The position numbers and the translations under genes are program-made. Positions 52,853 to 61,087 of a stretch of 64,000 bases of DNA are shown here, piece by piece. Source of the stretch: Bin87 sp965220265 (lineage in GTDB: Bacteria; Chloroflexota; Dehalococcoidia; Lucifugimonadales; UBA3495); contig CBDCPM010000004.1 of the NCBI GenBank assembly GCA_965220265.1, positions 62,001 through 126,000 on the forward strand, read 5' to 3'. Every line of letters begins with the position of its first letter. Positions within the stretch are counted from its first letter, which is position 1. Below the pieces are notes generated by a model, which worked only from the letters and a program-made list of their open reading frames with translations, was not told the origin of the DNA and did not search any database.

Positions 52853-54253
52853 CTACATGTGCAGCGCGCGGCCTTCGGCGTCGAGAGCGGCTTCGTGCAC
52901 CATCTCGGCGACGCTGGGGTGGGCATGGACCGCCCAACCAAGTTCCAAAGTAGTGCCTTCCAACAGGTGGGTCATCTGCAACTCCGCCAAGAGCTCGGTG
53001 ACCTCGGGGCCGCACATGTGGCCGCCCAGCACTCCACCGTAGTTGGCGTCAAAAACCAATTTGACCATCCCGTCATTTTCACCCATGGCGACGGCTTTAC
53101 CGCTGGCCTGGACGTTGAACCGGCCGATCTTCACGTCGTAGCCCTGTTCGATGGCCTGGGCTTCGGTAAGCCCGAACGAGGCGACCTGGGGATGACAGTA
53201 GGTAGCGCGCGGCATGAACGTGTAGTCCAGCGGCTGGGTCTCTTCGCCGGCGATCGATTCCACGGCCGTGACGGCTTGGGCGGACGCGACGTGGGCCAAG
53301 GCCAACTTGCCGGTAACGTCACCCACGGCGTAGATGCCAGGCACGTTGGTGGACATCTTGTCATCGATAACAACGTAGCCGCGTTCGGTCGCCACGCCCA
53401 CGGTTTCCAGTCCCAAGTCCTCGGTGTTGGGCAGGACGCCAATGGCCACCAGTACCTTATCGAACCGAGCCGTCTCGGTTACGCCGTCCTTATCAATGGT
53501 CAGGGTGACGCCGCTCGCGTCAGCCTGGGCATCGGTCACACCGGCTCCGGTGACGAGCTTGATGCCGTGACGGTTAAAGGCGCGCTCAAGCTGCTGACTG
53601 ATTTCCTCGTCCTCGTTGGGTACGATATGGGGCAGTAACTCAATAATGGTCACTTCGGCACCGTACATACGGTAAATATACGCGAACTCGACACCGATCG
53701 CGCCGCCGCCGACGATGGCGATAGAACCCGGTACATCTTCGGCAACGATGCTCTCGCGGCTGGTTATGATCCGCTCACCGTCCACGGGAAGCGGCGGAAT
53801 GCTGCGGGGCCTCGCACCGGTAGCGATGATGATGTTGCGGGCCGTGATCCGCGCGTTCTGTCCGTCCGGTCCCGTAACGTCGACCGCGTTGGGCGAAGCG
53901 ATGCGTGCAGTTCCCGAAATGCTGTCAACGCCGTTCTTGCGGAGCAAGAAGTCGACACCATGGGTCATGCGATCAACGACCTGCCGGCTGCGTTTCATCG
54001 CGACGCTATAGTCGGCACGGAAGTTGTCGAACTTCAGACCGAACTGGTCCGCGCGATGGACGTAAGAGACGATCTCGGCGTTTTTGAGGAGGGCCTTTGA
54101 GGGTATACAACCCCAATTCAGGCAGACACCACCCAGGGCTTCTTTCTCGATGACGCAGGCTTTCAGGCCCAGCTGACCGGCCCGTATTCCGGCAATGTAG
54201 CCGCCGGGGCCGCCACCAATTACTGCTACGTCATACTCCGAAGCGGTCGTCAT
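52853..54253 (-). CDS. lpdA: Dihydrolipoyl dehydrogenase (E3)
   Basis: The 466-residue flavoprotein reoxidises lipoamide. FAD-binding GGGPGGYIAG is at the N-terminus. The redox-active disulfide is C44 and C49 in GGVCLNWGCIPSK. The NAD domain has AIVGGGAIGVEFAYIYRMYG, and the C-terminal catalytic base is in VHAHPSVAEM. ATG 54253 (MTTASEYD) is preferred; the frame is open to 54307. It is the first gene of the operon E3 - E1 alpha - E1 beta - E2 - TPP enzyme 3 - methyltransferase. Confidence 0.92.
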   Translation of the reverse strand: MTTASEYDVAVIGGGPGGYIAGIRAGQLGLKACVIEKEALGGVCLNWGCIPSKALLKNAEIVSYVHRADQFGLKFDNFRADYSVAMKRSRQVVDRMTHGVDFLLRKNGVDSISGTARIASPNAVDVTGPDGQNARITARNIIIATGARPRSIPPLPVDGERIITSRESIVAEDVPGSIAIVGGGAIGVEFAYIYRMYGAEVTIIELLPHIVPNEDEEISQQLERAFNRHGIKLVTGAGVTDAQADASGVTLTIDKDGVTETARFDKVLVAIGVLPNTEDLGLETVGVATERGYVVIDDKMSTNVPGIYAVGDVTGKLALAHVASAQAVTAVESIAGEETQPLDYTFMPRATYCHPQVASFGLTEAQAIEQGYDVKIGRFNVQASGKAVAMGENDGMVKLVFDANYGGVLGGHMCGPEVTELLAELQMTHLLEGTTLELGWAVHAHPSVAEMVHEAALDAEGRALHM

Positions 54254-54387
54254 CAATCTGTCCGGGTTAGGTGAATTATTCGAGCGCAGCTCGCTGCTCA
54301 TCGGCAATGCACTGCCAAGGCGGAGGTTGCGCGGGTTGTGGCATTATAGCGGCGGCGGTGGACAGCGGCAAGTTGCAGCAAAGCACA

Positions 54388-54425
54388 AAACGGCCGCTCC
54401 CTGATGCTTCGGGGAGCGGCCGTTT
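54388..54425 (-). terminator. Bidirectional terminator hairpin
   Basis: AAACGGCCGCTCCC (54388-54401) and GGGAGCGGCCGTTT (54412-54425) form a perfect 14-bp stem around the loop TGATGCTTCG. With A-rich and T-rich bases on both sides it can act in either direction. It separates the ferredoxin-thioredoxin reductase gene from the E3 operon. Confidence 0.85.
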
Positions 54426-54465
54426 CCGTCCGAGCAAGGCCCGGCGACGGAGGTGTTTCCGGTCT

Positions 54466-54891
54466 TCAGGAAGGCCTATCCTGGCGCTCCTGCTCACGTT
54501 CCTCGGCCTTGTTGCGAAGGGGCCTACCCTTTTCAGGAGTAGGGTCTTCCACCAAACCGTAGATGGCACGACCTTCGTGGTCTTCTGGGAGGTATTCGGT
54601 GATTGGCAAGCCTTCTTCGTTCACAAACAGCAGGCAATGGCAGTATTTGTAAATCTGCATATCGTCGCAGGCGCAGACCCACGTGCGATGCTTGATCTCT
54701 TCTGTCTTGTCGGGATAAAAGCGGCAAGGACACAGTGGGCGGCCGATGTCATCCACGTTTTGGGCCAGCCCCAGGACGACGGCTTCGGTGACGCCCTCTC
54801 CCGGATGTTTAAAAGTGCCGGATTTTTCGCAGTAACGGTCGATGAACAGACGCATCCGCTGGATGGCCTTTTCGCTAGGCATATCAGCCAA
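54466..54891 (-). CDS. Ferredoxin-thioredoxin reductase, catalytic (beta) subunit-like
   Basis: The 141-residue product has the complete FTR catalytic cysteine pattern: C54-P-C56 (LCPCRFY), C73-A-C75 (WVCACDD) and C84-H-C86 (KYCHCLLF). These bind a 4Fe-4S cluster next to a redox disulfide and pass ferredoxin electrons to thioredoxins. A TTG start at 54891 is chosen because GGAG lies 7 bases upstream; ATG 54882 is possible. No alpha subunit is adjacent, as is usual outside phototrophs. A thioredoxin gene is 4 kb away at 58983. Confidence 0.87.
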   Translation of the reverse strand: MADMPSEKAIQRMRLFIDRYCEKSGTFKHPGEGVTEAVVLGLAQNVDDIGRPLCPCRFYPDKTEEIKHRTWVCACDDMQIYKYCHCLLFVNEEGLPITEYLPEDHEGRAIYGLVEDPTPEKGRPLRNKAEEREQERQDRPS

Positions 54892-55466
54892 TTCAATTCT
54901 CCTTGATTTGCTCGTGTGTGAAACGACCGGTCGCTCCCTGCGCAAATCGGGTATCCGTTTAGATGTTAGTAGGATATGTCAAATTGTGCAACGCCATGAC
55001 AGACATTGTGGAGGCTTTTTCAAAGCAATGAAGTTGGTCCCGGCGAATTCAGTAATCCGGACGGCCTCAGAGAGGCAGTGTACTGATTTCGCCAGGGATT
55101 TGCTTCGCAGGATGGCTGGCACGCATTGAAGGACACGGATTAGGTTTGGCCGTCTGTCGTGGCCGCTGGCAGCGATGCTGAGCACAGCACGATACGCTCC
55201 GCGCACCTTGGCTCGACTTTACGCATTTTAAGCCGCGTAAGCGAGAGAGGTTGCAACTCAATGGTACAGGGTAGCCGTAAGTTCCTGGACATCAGCGTTG
55301 GCAGCGGATAGTGAAAAACCCTCCGACTCCAGCCATGAGTGGCGGCGTCCCAACGTGATGGCATCCGTTGCTTCCTCTAAATTTTGCGTAAAGTCGAGCT
55401 TGGGCCGGTGGTTAGTTCAAGGGCCTTCTGTTAGAATGAGGGCACCTTCGTGGAGACACAGTAAAC
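54892..55466. other. Intergenic stretch ahead of tatA
   Basis: No gene is convincing in this 575-base stretch. TTAGAAT at about 55430 could serve as a -10 box for tatA, but no clear -35 box is present. I see no repeat. Confidence 0.4.
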
Positions 55467-55661
55467 ATGCGTATTGCGGGCCTCGGACTTACCGAACTCC
55501 TGATTATTCTACTGGTGGTGTTGCTGATTTTCGGCGCCTCCCGACTACCGGGAGTCGGGTCGGCTCTGGGCAAGGGGATCAGGTCGTTCAAGACTTCCGT
55601 GACCGGAGAGGACGACAAGCCGGACAGAGAGCCCGCGGCGTCCGAAGAGCAACGTTCCTAG
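55467..55661 (+). CDS. tatA: Twin-arginine translocase protein TatA
   Basis: The 64-residue product has the TatA layout. A membrane helix LGLTELLIILLVVLLIFG is followed by the hinge ASRLPGVGSALGKGIRSFK, an amphipathic helix, and an acidic tail. TatA forms the pore of the twin-arginine system that exports folded, cofactor-bearing proteins. The tatB and tatC genes are encoded convergently just beyond a terminator. Confidence 0.9.
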   Translation: MRIAGLGLTELLIILLVVLLIFGASRLPGVGSALGKGIRSFKTSVTGEDDKPDREPAASEEQRS

Positions 55662-55687
55662 GCGTCAAATGGAATTGAACCGCTGAG

Positions 55688-55716
55688 ACGGGCTTGCTTC
55701 TCGCGAGCCCGTTTCC
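55688..55716 (+). terminator. Rho-independent terminator after tatA
   Basis: ACGGGCT (55688-55694) pairs with AGCCCGT (55706-55712), and TTCC follows. It lies 27 bases after tatA and just before the convergent tatC end. Confidence 0.7.
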
Positions 55717-55723
55717 TTATCTG

Positions 55724-56485
55724 TTACTCGCTTTCAGGTTCCGAGTTCGGGGGCGAGTTGGCGCGGTTGCGCCGTCCGGCAAAGCGCGCAAGGAGAATGC
55801 CGAGCTCGTACAACACGATGAGCGGGCCGGCCACGATGGCCTGGTTGAGGGGATCGACGGTAGGAGTGATAGCGGCTGCGATAACGAATGCGGCGACCAA
55901 CCAGAGCTTGCGGAAACGGGCAAATGCCCGGGCATTCACAACGCCCAGCACGGCCAGTACGTACATCACCAACGGAGTTTCGAAAGACAATCCGAGCCAG
56001 AAGAGAAGCCGGATCATAATGTTCACGAGATTGCTGATCCTAATGAACGGGTCTGCAACCTCGCTGCCGAATCCGATTAGGAAGCTCAGGGCCGGCGGGA
56101 TCATCACGAAATAGCCGAACGCCATGCCGCCCGCAAAGGCGAGCAGAGCCGCCGGCAAGAACGCGAACAGGATTTTGCGCTCCCTGGGGGTTAGTCCCGG
56201 AGCAACAAAGCGGATGGTGTTATACAGGATTACAGGCAGGGCCAGTACGAATCCGCCTAGAAGCGTGACGCGCACGGTGATGCTGAGGAACTCGGTGATC
56301 TCGGTGCGCACCGGTTTGAACTCTTCGACGTCAGACGCATGGTAAGCCGGGCGGAGCAAGACCTGGTAGATGTCTTCGTAGAAGTAGAAGCAAACCGCCG
56401 TCCCGACGAGCAACGCCAACAGGCACACCAACACCCGCGAGCGCAACTCGCGGAAATGCTCCCGCAAGGGCATCGCCCGGCTCAT
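55724..56485 (-). CDS. tatC: Sec-independent protein translocase TatC
   Basis: The 253-residue polytopic product is TatC, the receptor for twin-arginine signals. It has the N-terminal MPLREHFRELRSRV with conserved HxxELR, and six membrane segments. Typical segments are FVAPGLTPRERKILFAFLPAA and FETPLVMYVLAVLGVV. It overlaps the upstream tatB gene by 4 bases (ATGA), so the two are coupled. Confidence 0.92.
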   Translation of the reverse strand: MSRAMPLREHFRELRSRVLVCLLALLVGTAVCFYFYEDIYQVLLRPAYHASDVEEFKPVRTEITEFLSITVRVTLLGGFVLALPVILYNTIRFVAPGLTPRERKILFAFLPAALLAFAGGMAFGYFVMIPPALSFLIGFGSEVADPFIRISNLVNIMIRLLFWLGLSFETPLVMYVLAVLGVVNARAFARFRKLWLVAAFVIAAAITPTVDPLNQAIVAGPLIVLYELGILLARFAGRRNRANSPPNSEPESE

Positions 56486-56808
56486 CGGCTGTCGGGCGGT
56501 CTGGGATCGGGCGATCCGGATTCGGTAAGGTCGGACGGTTGCCTAGATTGGGCCGACAGGTGAGACGGTTCGGACACGGGCTCGGTCGGGGGCGACGCCG
56601 GCGAGCTGTGCTCAGCGTTGTCGGAAGCGCGTTCCCCTCGCTCTTCCAGCGAGGCCGCGTCCATGATCTCGGTGAGTGTGCGCCGGGCTTCCCGGGCCAT
56701 CTTGCCGATAGTGCGAGCGACCTCAACCGTCTTGCCCGGGCCTAAAGCTACGAAGGCGACCAGCAGGATCACCAGCAGCTCAAGGGTGCCGATCCCGAAG
56801 AAATTCAC
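56482..56808 (-). CDS. tatB: TatB/TatA-type translocase component
   Basis: The 108-residue product has an N-terminal membrane helix, IGTLELLVILLVAFVALGP, then an amphipathic helix, KTVEVARTIGKMAREARRTL. A long Ser/Pro/Glu-rich tail follows. The gene order with tatC and the long tail favour TatB. It lies 19 bases after the RlmD-Maf gene and overlaps tatC. Confidence 0.85.
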   Translation of the reverse strand: MNFFGIGTLELLVILLVAFVALGPGKTVEVARTIGKMAREARRTLTEIMDAASLEERGERASDNAEHSSPASPPTEPVSEPSHLSAQSRQPSDLTESGSPDPRPPDSR

Positions 56809-56827
56809 GGTCCAGCGTCCGAAGAAA

Positions 56828-58690
56828 TCAGGGCGACAACGAGCCCAAGGTACAGGAGACGGTACATCCCGACGGGACCCTCATGGATAACCGGTCAGGC
56901 AGCGAACATCCCATCTCAGCCAGGTTCTCCACCACCCGGCAGGCCGGCAAACCCATCACGTTGGAATAGCAACCGGAAAGAAGCGACGCCGGCTTGAAGT
57001 CTGGATCCTGGATGGCGTACGCGCCGGCTTTGTCCATCGGGGTCCCGCTGGTGATGGACGCTTCCATCTCGGCGTCACTGAAATCACGCATCTGTACGTC
57101 GGCGGCGATGGCGTCCGTGACGCAGCGTCCGGTTTGCGCGTCGTATACGGTGAAGCCGGTAACAACCTGATGCGTCGTACCCCGCAGGCGCCTGAGCATG
57201 GAGCGGGCCTCCTGGGCGTCCGCGGGTTTGGCAATCGATTCTCCATCGAGGACCACCGTGCTGTCGGCGGCAACGTAATAGCCCGATGCTGGCGACTCCG
57301 CTTGGGCGACGGCCAGCGCTTTCTCGCGCGACAGCCGGCGTACCATCCGCTCGGGCGTCTCGCCGGGTTCCGGATCTTCCGGAATGTCAGAGGGCGCGAC
57401 GCGGAAATCAATGCCGAGCCCGGTCAGTAGTTCTCTACGCCGGGGAGACGCCGAGGCGAGCACTATCTCGCCGGTCGCAGGTTTTGCGACCAACGTCGCA
57501 ACGCATTCGACGTGGTGAGTTTGCGGAAACATATCCACGGGCTGGACTGATTCAACCCGGTAGCCTCGGCTGAGCGTGCGCAAATCCCGGGCTAATGATT
57601 CGGGATTGCAGGACACGTAGGCGATGCGGTCCGGCTTCAGCGCGAGGAGGGAATCCAGGACCAGGGGCTGGCATCCGGACCGGGATGGGTCCAGGATCAC
57701 GGCGTCCGGTGTTTCGTCCAGATGCGGGAGTACCTCTTCCACTTTGCCGATGACCAGGCGCACGTTCGAGTAGCCGGACGCGTTCTCGCTGGCATCGGTC
57801 ATGGCCGCGGTGGATTCTTCCACCGCGATGATCCGGCGAGCGTATGGCGCGAGCAATACCGCGAATGTCCCGACGCCGGCGTAGGCATCGACAACGGTCT
57901 CGTTACCGGTGAGTTTGAGAGCATCCTTGACCAGCTCGGTCAGCAGAGCCGCCTGCCAAACGTTGACCTGGAAGAAGGACGGGGAAGCCACCTGGAATTC
58001 CTGGCTGGCGATCGATTCCCGGTAACTTTTCTGTCCCGTCGGGACCGCGACTTCGGTGTTTTTGAGGGTCGGCTGGATAAGGTAGTCACCGGTGTCCGGA
58101 GAACGACGAATTGCCAACTGCGAAGTCTCACCGCAGCGGCCTTGCAACTGGGCAAGGAGATCATTGATGCCATCGTGCATCAACATGCAGCGATCAATGC
58201 GCACGAAGCGACGCCGTTCACGGTGGGTGAACCCGAGGCTTCCGCTCTCACGCCAGATGTTGAACCGGGCGTGGTTACGGTAGTGATACTGGCGCGGCGA
58301 CGCCAAGGTGGGCTGCACCTCGGGCTGGTGGAAATGTCCGACCCGCTCCAACGCATCGCGCACAATCCCGGTTTTGGTCGCCAACTGGGCCTCGTAGTCA
58401 ACGTGCTGCCACTGGCAGCCAGTGCATCGGCCGAAGTATTCGCAGGGCGGTTCGACGCGCAATGATGAAGGGGTGATGACCCGCGTGACTTGCGCGGCAA
58501 TGTACTTGCGGCGGATGGCCACGATCTCGGCTTCGACTCGTTCGCCGGGTATGCCGCCGAACACGAAAACATCCGACCCAGCGTGGGAGGCCATGGCCTC
58601 GCCGAGGCGGCCCCACGAGTGAAGGTCCAGCTCGACGACATCGCCGCGCTGCAATGAGACCAACTCGTTGGTGGCTGCGCTTTGGGTCAT
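56828..58690 (-). CDS. Fusion of RlmD/TrmA-type 23S rRNA (or tRNA) m5U methyltransferase and Maf nucleotide pyrophosphatase
   Basis: Residues 1-400 form an RNA uracil-5-methyltransferase. It has an N-terminal TRAM domain, Fe-S cysteines C83, C89 and C92 with C168 (PPCEYFGRCTGC, DRCML), SPSFFQVN, AYAGVGTFAV, LDPSRSG, and catalytic C361 in YVSCNP. From about residue 407 a Maf-like domain follows without a break: LASASPRRRELL, SREKALAVAQ and AADSTVVLDGE. Maf proteins hydrolyse non-canonical or modified nucleotides such as dTTP, m5UTP and pseudo-UTP. The fusion of an m5U-making enzyme with an m5UTP-type house-cleaning enzyme is uncommon. There is no stop or frameshift between the parts. Confidence 0.88.
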   Translation of the reverse strand: MTQSAATNELVSLQRGDVVELDLHSWGRLGEAMASHAGSDVFVFGGIPGERVEAEIVAIRRKYIAAQVTRVITPSSLRVEPPCEYFGRCTGCQWQHVDYEAQLATKTGIVRDALERVGHFHQPEVQPTLASPRQYHYRNHARFNIWRESGSLGFTHRERRRFVRIDRCMLMHDGINDLLAQLQGRCGETSQLAIRRSPDTGDYLIQPTLKNTEVAVPTGQKSYRESIASQEFQVASPSFFQVNVWQAALLTELVKDALKLTGNETVVDAYAGVGTFAVLLAPYARRIIAVEESTAAMTDASENASGYSNVRLVIGKVEEVLPHLDETPDAVILDPSRSGCQPLVLDSLLALKPDRIAYVSCNPESLARDLRTLSRGYRVESVQPVDMFPQTHHVECVATLVAKPATGEIVLASASPRRRELLTGLGIDFRVAPSDIPEDPEPGETPERMVRRLSREKALAVAQAESPASGYYVAADSTVVLDGESIAKPADAQEARSMLRRLRGTTHQVVTGFTVYDAQTGRCVTDAIAADVQMRDFSDAEMEASITSGTPMDKAGAYAIQDPDFKPASLLSGCYSNVMGLPACRVVENLAEMGCSLPDRLSMRVPSGCTVSCTLGSLSP

Positions 58691-58982
58691 GGGAAATATA
58701 CTAACATCTATCGGTAACGGCAGACCCGGAGTTCGTATAGGCCGATGGTTTTCGCCGGTGGAATGGAGATAAGGCCTGGCTCTACCGCCCGCTCACCGGC
58801 AAAAGCGATCGGGCCTTTCCACCGAAATAGAGATCGCAGGAACACGCGCATGCGACGGTAACCGGTTCGGTTGACCGCCCAACAGCCGGGGTATAATATT
58901 GGCTACATCCCAACCGACCGTAGCGACGGTTGCCGTCGTCTGCTGTAACCGCGAGTCAGCGACTCACCCTGGAGGAATTAGA

Positions 58983-59312
58983 ATGCCCGAACCTATCGAA
59001 GTGAACGGAGAAAACTGGCAAAGCAGCGTAATGGACTCGGAACTGCCGGTGATGGTGGACTTCTGGGCAGAATGGTGCGGGCCCTGCAAGATGATCGCGC
59101 CGGCCGTGCATGACCTGGCGCTGGAGTACGAAGGGAAGCTGAACGTGGCCAAGCTGGATGTGGACAGCGCCCCTGATATCGCGCAGCGCTACGGCATCCG
59201 CAGTATTCCCGCGCTGATCTTCTTCAAGGACGGTCAGCCGGTTGACCAGGTGGTCGGAGCCCAACCCAAGCCGGCTCTGAAGCGGAAGATCGACGCCGTA
59301 CTCGGCAGCTAG
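58983..59312 (+). CDS. trxA: Thioredoxin
   Basis: The 109-residue product is a classic thioredoxin with the redox motif W31-C-G-P-C35 in FWAEWCGPCKMIAP and the cis-proline segment RSIPALIFFKDG. GGAGG lies 8-9 bases before ATG 58983. It reduces protein disulfides. Ferredoxin-thioredoxin reductase at 54466 could be its electron donor. tRNA-Sec follows 12 bases after the stop. Confidence 0.94.
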   Translation: MPEPIEVNGENWQSSVMDSELPVMVDFWAEWCGPCKMIAPAVHDLALEYEGKLNVAKLDVDSAPDIAQRYGIRSIPALIFFKDGQPVDQVVGAQPKPALKRKIDAVLGS

Positions 59313-59324
59313 CACGGTTAGCGC

Positions 59325-59421
59325 GGGAGTGGATGGGGCCCGGTGGCTCTTGCGGACTTCAAATCCGTTATGCCTCGTGACGAGCGGGGTAGGTGGGTTC
59401 GACTCCCTCGCACTCCCGCCA
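59325..59421 (+). tRNA. selC: tRNA-Sec (anticodon TCA)
   Basis: The 97-base gene has the acceptor pairs GGGAGTG with CACTCCC, discriminator G and an encoded CCA at 59419-59421. The anticodon stem CGGA/TCCG closes the loop CTTCAAA, giving TCA, and a long variable arm (about 59380-59395) follows. The T loop is GGTTCGACTCC. These features match bacterial selenocysteine tRNA. It implies that the organism decodes UGA as selenocysteine. SelA, SelB and SelD are not in the window. Confidence 0.9.
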
Positions 59422-59475
59422 GCATCGGGATTTAGGGCTGACCGCCGCTAACGGAACGACATATCATCGGATACG

Positions 59476-59502
59476 GCCCCGGGGTGTGAGCCCGGGGCTT
59501 TT
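59476..59502 (+). terminator. Rho-independent terminator after tRNA-Sec
   Basis: GCCCCGGG (59476-59483) pairs perfectly with CCCGGGGC (59491-59498) around GTGTGAG, and TTTT follows. It probably ends the thioredoxin-tRNA-Sec transcript and lies 12 bases before the convergent gene. Confidence 0.85.
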
Positions 59503-59513
59503 CGTTGCCTACG

Positions 59514-60191
59514 TCAGCTTGATGAGTCGGAGGGATCGGCGTCGCTGGTCGCTTCGGACATTTGGCGTTGGAGTTGTTCGCTCCAGTTCTGCAGCCAGCG
59601 GCGGAATTCGTCCAAAGCCGGCGGAGCGATGTAGATCACTTCGATGTCGCCGGGGAATTGGACCTGATGCCTTTCGTTGATGAAGAGCAGGCCCGTTTCG
59701 TCTTCGCCCAAGGTGGTGTTGATAGTGTTGGCGACGAATTCGTAACGCCGGTGATTGGCCTCGCCGAACCACTCCTGGAGTCGAGATGCAACGGTTGGGC
59801 TCATCAACGGTTGCATCAGGCAGCGTTGCAGATCCAAGTTTTCGGCCAAGATTTCCATAGACTCCGTCGCTTCCAGGGTAGCCCCGGCATCGACCAAACC
59901 CGCGGTCAGTGCGTGACTGCCCTGGGCAGTCGCTTCCAGATAGCCGAGGCCCGCGGGGCCACCCTCAGGCAAATTTTCGTGGTAGACGTGCATGATACTG
60001 CCCAAGGCGTTCTGCACAGCCCTGACTTGGACATCCACTTGCTCCCAATAGCGATGCAGGATCTCCGTTCCTTCCAGCGGCACGGATTCCGCGGGAGCCG
60101 CCAGATGTATCAGCGGGGCCAGCAAAAGCTTGCGCTTTCCCTGATAGTTCGCAGTAGCCGGGCGGGTAATTCTGCCGAGTTCCTCTACCAT
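59514..60191 (-). CDS. Conserved hypothetical helical protein
   Basis: The 225-residue product is mostly helical, without signal peptide or membrane segment. Notable segments are ATAQGSHALTAGLVDAGATLEATESMEILAE (residues about 86-117) and FANTINTTLGEDETGLLFINERHQ. It ends in a Ser/Asp-rich tail. I do not recognise the family. It stands between the tRNA-Sec terminator and the lutABC operon, on the opposite strand. Confidence 0.65.
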   Translation of the reverse strand: MVEELGRITRPATANYQGKRKLLLAPLIHLAAPAESVPLEGTEILHRYWEQVDVQVRAVQNALGSIMHVYHENLPEGGPAGLGYLEATAQGSHALTAGLVDAGATLEATESMEILAENLDLQRCLMQPLMSPTVASRLQEWFGEANHRRYEFVANTINTTLGEDETGLLFINERHQVQFPGDIEVIYIAPPALDEFRRWLQNWSEQLQRQMSEATSDADPSDSSS

Positions 60192-60332
60192 GATTTCTCT
60201 TCTCCCCGAGGCGGTAATGGCCGCAATATGATACCCATCGCGGCCGTTGAGACCAAGACGGCGTTCCGGTTCTGTCTTGTCCCACGGGTACCACTCTGCT
60301 AACCTTGGTTCGCCGCAGAACGAGGATTTGAT

Positions 60333-61085
60333 TTGAGTCAGCCCCAGCCCATCAGGGCCTCCCTTTTCGTTACGTGCATCGTCGACCAGCTCTATCCCGA
60401 GGTTGGAGTCAGCGTCGTGCGGGTGCTACGCCGCGCTGGGGTGGATGTCGATTTCCCAGAAGGGCAGACGTGCTGCGGCCAGCCCCTTTACAACTCGGGC
60501 TTCACCGCAGAGGCGCGAAAACTCGCGGAACGCACGCTGAGTATCCTCGCCGACCGGGAATATGTGGTCGTACCTTCGGGCTCGTGCGGAGCCATGATGC
60601 GCGTGTTCTACCTTGACCTGTTCGACGACAATCCCGAACTGCGGGCCCGAGCCAAAGATCTCAGCCAGAGAGTGTACGAATTCACGGAATTCCTGGCCGA
60701 TGTGGCCGGCTACGAGCCGGGAGTGGGGGACGACCCAGTAACCGGCACCATCGTCGCGTACCACCCATCCTGCCACCTTTTGCGCGAGATGGAAGTCAAA
60801 GAGGCTCCGCAGCGATTGTTGGACGCGACACCGGGCGTGTCGCGGGTCGAACTGCCGGACGCGGAACAGTGCTGCGGGTTCGGCGGAACCTTCGCGATCA
60901 AATATCCCCACATCTCTGAAGAGATGCTGGCCGATAAGGTCGAGGCAGCCACTACCAGCGGCGCAGATACGCTGACAGCGTGCGACATGGGGTGTCTGAT
61001 GCACATCGGTGGGGCGATAAGCCGTCGGAAGCTGCCGTTCCGCGTTCGCCACATTGCCCAAATTCTGGACGACGAGGCCAGTTAA
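60333..61085 (+). CDS. lutA: Lactate utilization protein A (Fe-S-binding, CCG domains)
   Basis: The 250-residue product has two CCG motifs, QTCCGQPLYN and EQCCGFGGTFAIKYP, that bind Fe-S clusters in LutA and heterodisulfide reductase subunits. SGSCGAMM and AYHPSCHLLREM are also typical. With LutB and LutC it would oxidise L-lactate to pyruvate. The start is a TTG at 60333 with GAGG about 6 bases upstream. lutB starts 2 bases after its stop. Confidence 0.9.
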   Translation: MSQPQPIRASLFVTCIVDQLYPEVGVSVVRVLRRAGVDVDFPEGQTCCGQPLYNSGFTAEARKLAERTLSILADREYVVVPSGSCGAMMRVFYLDLFDDNPELRARAKDLSQRVYEFTEFLADVAGYEPGVGDDPVTGTIVAYHPSCHLLREMEVKEAPQRLLDATPGVSRVELPDAEQCCGFGGTFAIKYPHISEEMLADKVEAATTSGADTLTACDMGCLMHIGGAISRRKLPFRVRHIAQILDDEAS

Positions 61086-61087
61086 CC

